Origin: Prunus persica
Taxonomy: Eukaryota; Streptophyta; Magnoliopsida; Rosales; Rosaceae
Assembly: GCF_000346465.2 (NCBI RefSeq)
Contig: NC_034012.1
Coordinates: 11,144,294-11,208,293 of the forward strand
Reading direction: 5' to 3'
Length of the DNA: 64,000 nt
Numbering within the stretch: position 1 is the first letter of the stretch; the number at the start of each line of letters is the position of its first letter. This document shows, in pieces, positions 60,151 to 64,000 of the stretch. The notes beneath the pieces are model-generated. The model searched no databases, was not told the DNA's origin, and was given only the letters and a program-made list of their open reading frames with translations. The translations under genes and the position numbers were made by a program.

Positions 60151-62600
60151 GAGGGAGCACCCATATGAAAAATTACAATAATTTGAGAATTATAATATTG
60201 ATTACTAATATAACATTCCATTATCCCATTTTAATTAAGTTTTTCTCCTCGTGTAGGTAATGGTTACTCAGTAAGTGAAAATGATTATATAATTAAACTT
60301 TGTATTTCATATTTTGGTCTCCACCGCTACTCCTACTACTGTTCTCTTAAATTAGTTTTGCAAGATGATCGATAAGGCTGGAAGGTCTCGGTCTAAAATG
60401 ATAGTTGCTTAGTTAGTTTTGGCCTTTTCCACCATGTAGATGCAGCCGAAAGCAAAACATAGCTAGCAACCGAACAACAACACAGTTTTCACCAACAAAA
60501 GAGAGCATATAAATTTCCACTTGTAGTTTGTCTTCTTAGACTTATTTTCTTTAGAGTGTTGGAAACAAATGTTGAATTTGAACTACAATATGATGAATAA
60601 TTAGGAGAGTGAATAACAACTAGCTAAAACAACTAAGGTCTCATTTGATGGCCTATTTGGATTTTATTGGAGTTGAGTCTAAATCAGTCTTTATCAGTCA
60701 TATTCTTCTAGGTGCGGAATTTGTAAGATACAATATGTTGAACTGTTATCTATTTTAACAAGTCCAGTTCGAGCGCACCAAACAACGGCCAAAACTCTTG
60801 TCCATTTTAATTGAAATAGTGTAGTCCAGTCTCACCCACCAAACATTACCTAAAGGAAATAGGGTATGGTAGCTAAATATAGTTTCACTTGACTTATCAT
60901 ATTTCATTAAAATTTTAGGTGGAATCCTTCACAAATAGAAAATTAGGTGGAATCTTACAATTTGGTAAGTCAGTTTCCTATGATTAATTTCAATTCATAC
61001 TTGTCAGTATGATTCAATGGTGAGGCCCATTATGCATGTGATACAGTTGTATAAAGACACAAACGGTAATCAAATAAAAGATTGACAATCCTCTATATAA
61101 CACGGTTTGCCAATGACACCGCATGCATTTATTTTATTTGTCATTTGGCGATTTTTATATGTCCTATCGAAGAATAAAACCAAATTATAAATAAATCATC
61201 TCTAATCTTTCGTTAAATTCTAACTCAAGTTTAACTATAAGATAATATCGCTTAAAACCTAGCTTCACGTCTCCAAGTTGTCTAAACTCTTTTCTAATCC
61301 TAAGCCTAATCTAATCTTCTCCAAGAATTAAGATACCAACTATTTGCCGTATGTAAGAATATAAAAGCATCTCTAATATTTCGTTAAATTCTAACTCAAG
61401 TTTAAGTATAAGATAATATTGCTTAAAACCCAGCTTCAAGTCTCCAAGTTTTCTAAATTCTCAAAAAAATTAATATAATTATTTTGGGGTTCTCTGGATT
61501 TAATTCAACCACTGAAATGTTCTTTCTCAAAATTTGAATTTTCACTCGAGTGTGTATTCATATTTGAAAAAAGAAAAAAATTTGTTTGGAGGCTTACATG
61601 GCTTTCTCTCATGCTTGACATAAGAGGATATTAATTTTCTCTATGACAATTTGCATAAGGCATTAGTGTTCATATAAGGTGTCGCATGATTGGTAATGGA
61701 AAATGAATTTAATTGTAAGATATGTCAATAATTTATACCCACTTTTCATCAATAGAAACTTTAAAACTTATTACAAATTTGGCCAAAAGTTCATAATTTT
61801 TTTTGGTGAAGCAAATCAATACTAAGAGAACTAGTTCTAGTTCTTAGCAGAGCTATACAATTGTGGCATAATTGGACTGGGAAATCACATAACTTGTGAA
61901 GCCTAGAACTTGTCGAAAAGCTAAAGCCAAGAGTTTTTGTTACCATTGGGTTTGAACTATTTGTGTGTATATACTTTTTTTAGAAGGAGAGTAGTTTTAC
62001 ACACATATGATGTTATGGGAGTTCGAATATGAGTTTGAAGTATTTCTGTTGAATGTTGAGTGTGTGTTATATTAACCGAAAATAGCTCTTTTTTCTGAAG
62101 TAAATTAATATATTTGAGTTTTGAAATATATAAGCCAAAAACAATACATTTTTCAATATAAGTGCTTAAAATTTTCTTTTTAAAAAAGTATCCAATTTTC
62201 GTGATCTGAAAAAAGTACCCAATTTTCGTGATCTCACGCTGTTAAAACGCCGTCAGAGAAGAACACAGCCGCACCAAACGGTCCAGTGAACTTTTATCAA
62301 CTCTGCCTCCTCTTCATCTCAAAGCCGCGTAAGTGCGGGTCCCAGTGACTCTTTGGTCCCAGCAGAGCAACCATTCTGTTCAAAGTAAATATTAGGTTAT
62401 CAGACAAAAGAAATCTCTTGCATATTTATGAACCTTCAAAAAATAGAAAAAGAAAAAGAAAGAGAAATAAGTTGACAGTGCCAAGGCTCAGTTACAGAAT
62501 TTTCATGGCGTTTTCTGTTATATTATATTCCAATCTTTCTAAAGATTCTGAGCATCAAAATCAAACTACAATATCTATTAACACAGCTGGTTTCATGGGA
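60151..62600. other. Intergenic, no gene recognised
   Basis: AT-rich, with a two-copy direct repeat at 61197-61460 and a 32-bp tandem repeat at about 62172-62236. The right end grades into the THE1 promoter region. Confidence 0.45.
61197..61460. repeat. Direct repeat, two copies of about 93 bp
   Basis: Copies at 61197-61290 and 61368-61460 share 'gttaaattctaactcaagtt', 'ataagataatat' and 'gcttaaaacc(t/c)agctt'. They are about 171 bp apart. Confidence 0.85.
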
Positions 62601-63238
62601 GGGATATGAATTTTTGAAGTTTCATATCCATTTTTCTTCTTTGTGGGGTCCTCCTCCATATTTTGGCACTGTAATTGACAGCCTAATCAACAGCCTGGAA
62701 AGGGTGGTTATAACCGCACTAAAAGGCTCGAGCTTGATGGGTTTTTGTGGTGGGGTTCACGTATTCTCAACTGGGTTTCTCTTTGGCACAGACCCAATTC
62801 ACTCTGCAGCAAATTGTTTCCATTTTGCTCTCCCATTGAGGTAAGAGCTCTCAGAAGGCTCAAATCTTTGTCTGTTTATGTTGGAGAATTTGAGGGGCGA
62901 GTTCAACTTTGCTCTGCACTTGAGCAATGTTGGTGTTTATGACTTTTTTGGTAATGCTAGGATTTTACTACTCGGTTTTTAATTGGGTTTTTGTGTATTG
63001 AGTTGGATAGATCTGGGGTAGCTCAGTTTTTGGGGTTTTGGGTTTGAGTCATTGGAGAACTGGGTTTTCGGCATTTGGGATTGTGAGGACTTGCTTTTGG
63101 TGAATTGAGTATTGTAGGATTTGAGTTTTTAGATCTTGGTTGATTGATTGGGTTTGATTGTGGCAGCTTTTCGATTGCTGCTTGAGAAAGTTGGCATTCT
63201 TTTCCTTCATTTGCCATTGAGGATCTGGTTTATTTGAC
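62601..63238 (+). promoter_or_regulatory. THE1 5' leader, probably with an intron
   Basis: A consensus donor, CATTGAG|gtaagagc, lies at 62841, and pyrimidine-rich stretches with AG lie shortly before the start codon (for example ending at about 63220). A leader intron would remove the short upstream frames at 62614-62942. Expression evidence would be needed to place the acceptor. Confidence 0.4.
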
Positions 63239-64000
63239 ATGGTGAAGATGAAACTAGTAAAGTTGGTACCTTTGGTTCTTGCTCTTGTATTGCTTATGAG
63301 TCTTAGATCATCTGCTTCATTCACTCCTATCGATAACTACTTAATTGCTTGCGGTTCTTCGAAAAGTATCACATTTCAAGGTCGAACCTTTGTTCCTGAT
63401 ACACAACAATCTTCCCTTGTACTAAAAAGTGCAAATTCTGTAGTTGCTAGCTCCAATTCTACTGTCCCTTCTCCAATTTACCAATCTGCTCGAGTTTTCA
63501 AGGCAGCAGCTTCTTACAAATTCAAAATCCAGCAAGAAGGCCGGCATTGGGTCCGCCTTTATTTTTACCCTCTTACAAGTCCTGGCCAAAACTTGGAGTC
63601 TGCTCAATTAACTGTGGTTACTGATAATTTTGTACTCTTGACCAACTTCACTTTCAAGAACTATAATGGTTCTTATCTGTTCAAGGAGTATGCAATCAAT
63701 GTAACTTCAGATACCTTGACTCTCACCCTCATTCCTTCAAACAATTCAGTTGCTTTTGTTAATGCAATTGAAGTTGTATCTATCCCGGATGCACTGCTCC
63801 CTGACCAGGCATATGCTGTGAATCCATCCGCTCCTTTTAGTGGCCTTTCTGACCTTTCCCTTCAAACAGTTTACCGGTTAAACATGGGGGGTCCTTTGAT
63901 CACTGCTCAAAACGATACCCTTGGAAGAACTTGGGAGAATGATATGAAATACCTTCATGTGGACAGTTCTGCAGTAAATGTATCAGTCAACCCTGCGAGC
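63239..64000 (+). CDS. THE1: THESEUS1-type receptor-like kinase (CrRLK1L), N-terminal part, runs off the window
   Basis: The frame is open from the ATG at 63239 to the window edge (254 codons). Residues 1-27 form a signal peptide with a Leu/Val core (VKLVPLVLALVLLM). The malectin-like extracellular domain begins at once with FTPIDNYLIACGSS and continues through FVPDTQQSSLVL, YQSARVFKAAASYKF, GRHWVRLYFYPL, NAIEVVSIPD, YRLNMGGP and RTWENDMKYL. These are signatures of the Catharanthus RLK1-like family. Several N-glycosylation sites (NFT, NGS, NVT, NVS) are present. THE1 monitors cell-wall integrity at the plasma membrane and binds RALF peptides. The transmembrane and kinase parts lie beyond the window. 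HERK1-like paralogs are the main alternative, but the neighbouring HAL2-like gene matches the Arabidopsis THE1 locus. Confidence 0.93.
   Translation, partial: MVKMKLVKLVPLVLALVLLMSLRSSASFTPIDNYLIACGSSKSITFQGRTFVPDTQQSSLVLKSANSVVASSNSTVPSPIYQSARVFKAAASYKFKIQQEGRHWVRLYFYPLTSPGQNLESAQLTVVTDNFVLLTNFTFKNYNGSYLFKEYAINVTSDTLTLTLIPSNNSVAFVNAIEVVSIPDALLPDQAYAVNPSAPFSGLSDLSLQTVYRLNMGGPLITAQNDTLGRTWENDMKYLHVDSSAVNVSVNPAS

Overview
This is a 64 kb stretch of nuclear DNA from a flowering plant. It is AT-rich, its genes have many short introns with plant-type GT-AG junctions, and the gaps hold MITEs, a Copia element, LINE/SINE pieces and microsatellites. The proteins closely resemble Arabidopsis proteins recalled from memory. 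The style fits a eudicot with a moderately compact genome; a rosid such as a Rosaceae tree is my guess, not a demonstrated assignment.

Layout, left to right. 0-4 kb: a foldback element (226-1055), a small serine-rich-type gene (1841-2083, +) and a PIF/Harbinger-type MITE with TTA target duplication (2903-3265). 4-14 kb: two minus-strand genes for predicted chloroplast proteins, a Mpv17/PMP22-family membrane protein (7 exons) and the thylakoid-lumen cyclophilin CYP37 (12 exons, 462 aa). 14-16.3 kb: AT-rich tandem repeats and two Mutator-like MITEs in opposite orientation, each with a perfect 10-bp target duplication. 16.9-30.2 kb: the 21-exon TRS130/TRAPPC10 gene (1259 aa, +). Its introns hold a U2 snRNA fragment, a truncated SINE, a tandem duplication, a solo LTR and a LINE 3' end. 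31.2 kb: tRNA-Gln(CUG), minus strand. 34-35 kb: a membrane-anchored SAM methyltransferase (-). 42-45.4 kb: a HAL2-like 3'(2'),5'-bisphosphate nucleotidase (3 exons, -). 48.8 kb: a 68-aa protein with two CxxC knuckles (+). 50.2-51.1 kb: an 868-bp hAT-type nonautonomous element. 54.0-57.3 kb: a young-looking but coding-defective Copia element. 63.2 kb to the edge: the first 254 codons of a THESEUS1-type receptor kinase.

The genes do not form a pathway. From memory, THE1, the HAL2-like gene, a methyltransferase and TRS130 also lie in this order at Arabidopsis At5g54380-At5g54440, so the right three quarters of the window is probably a conserved microsyntenic block. I did not find a convincing new gene system. 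The most unusual material is mobile DNA: the recently inserted Copia element with a decayed interior and a periodic leader motif, the inverted MITE pair upstream of TRS130, a probable twin-primed LINE next to a solo LTR in one TRS130 intron, and a frame-preserving GC-AG intron in TRS130.
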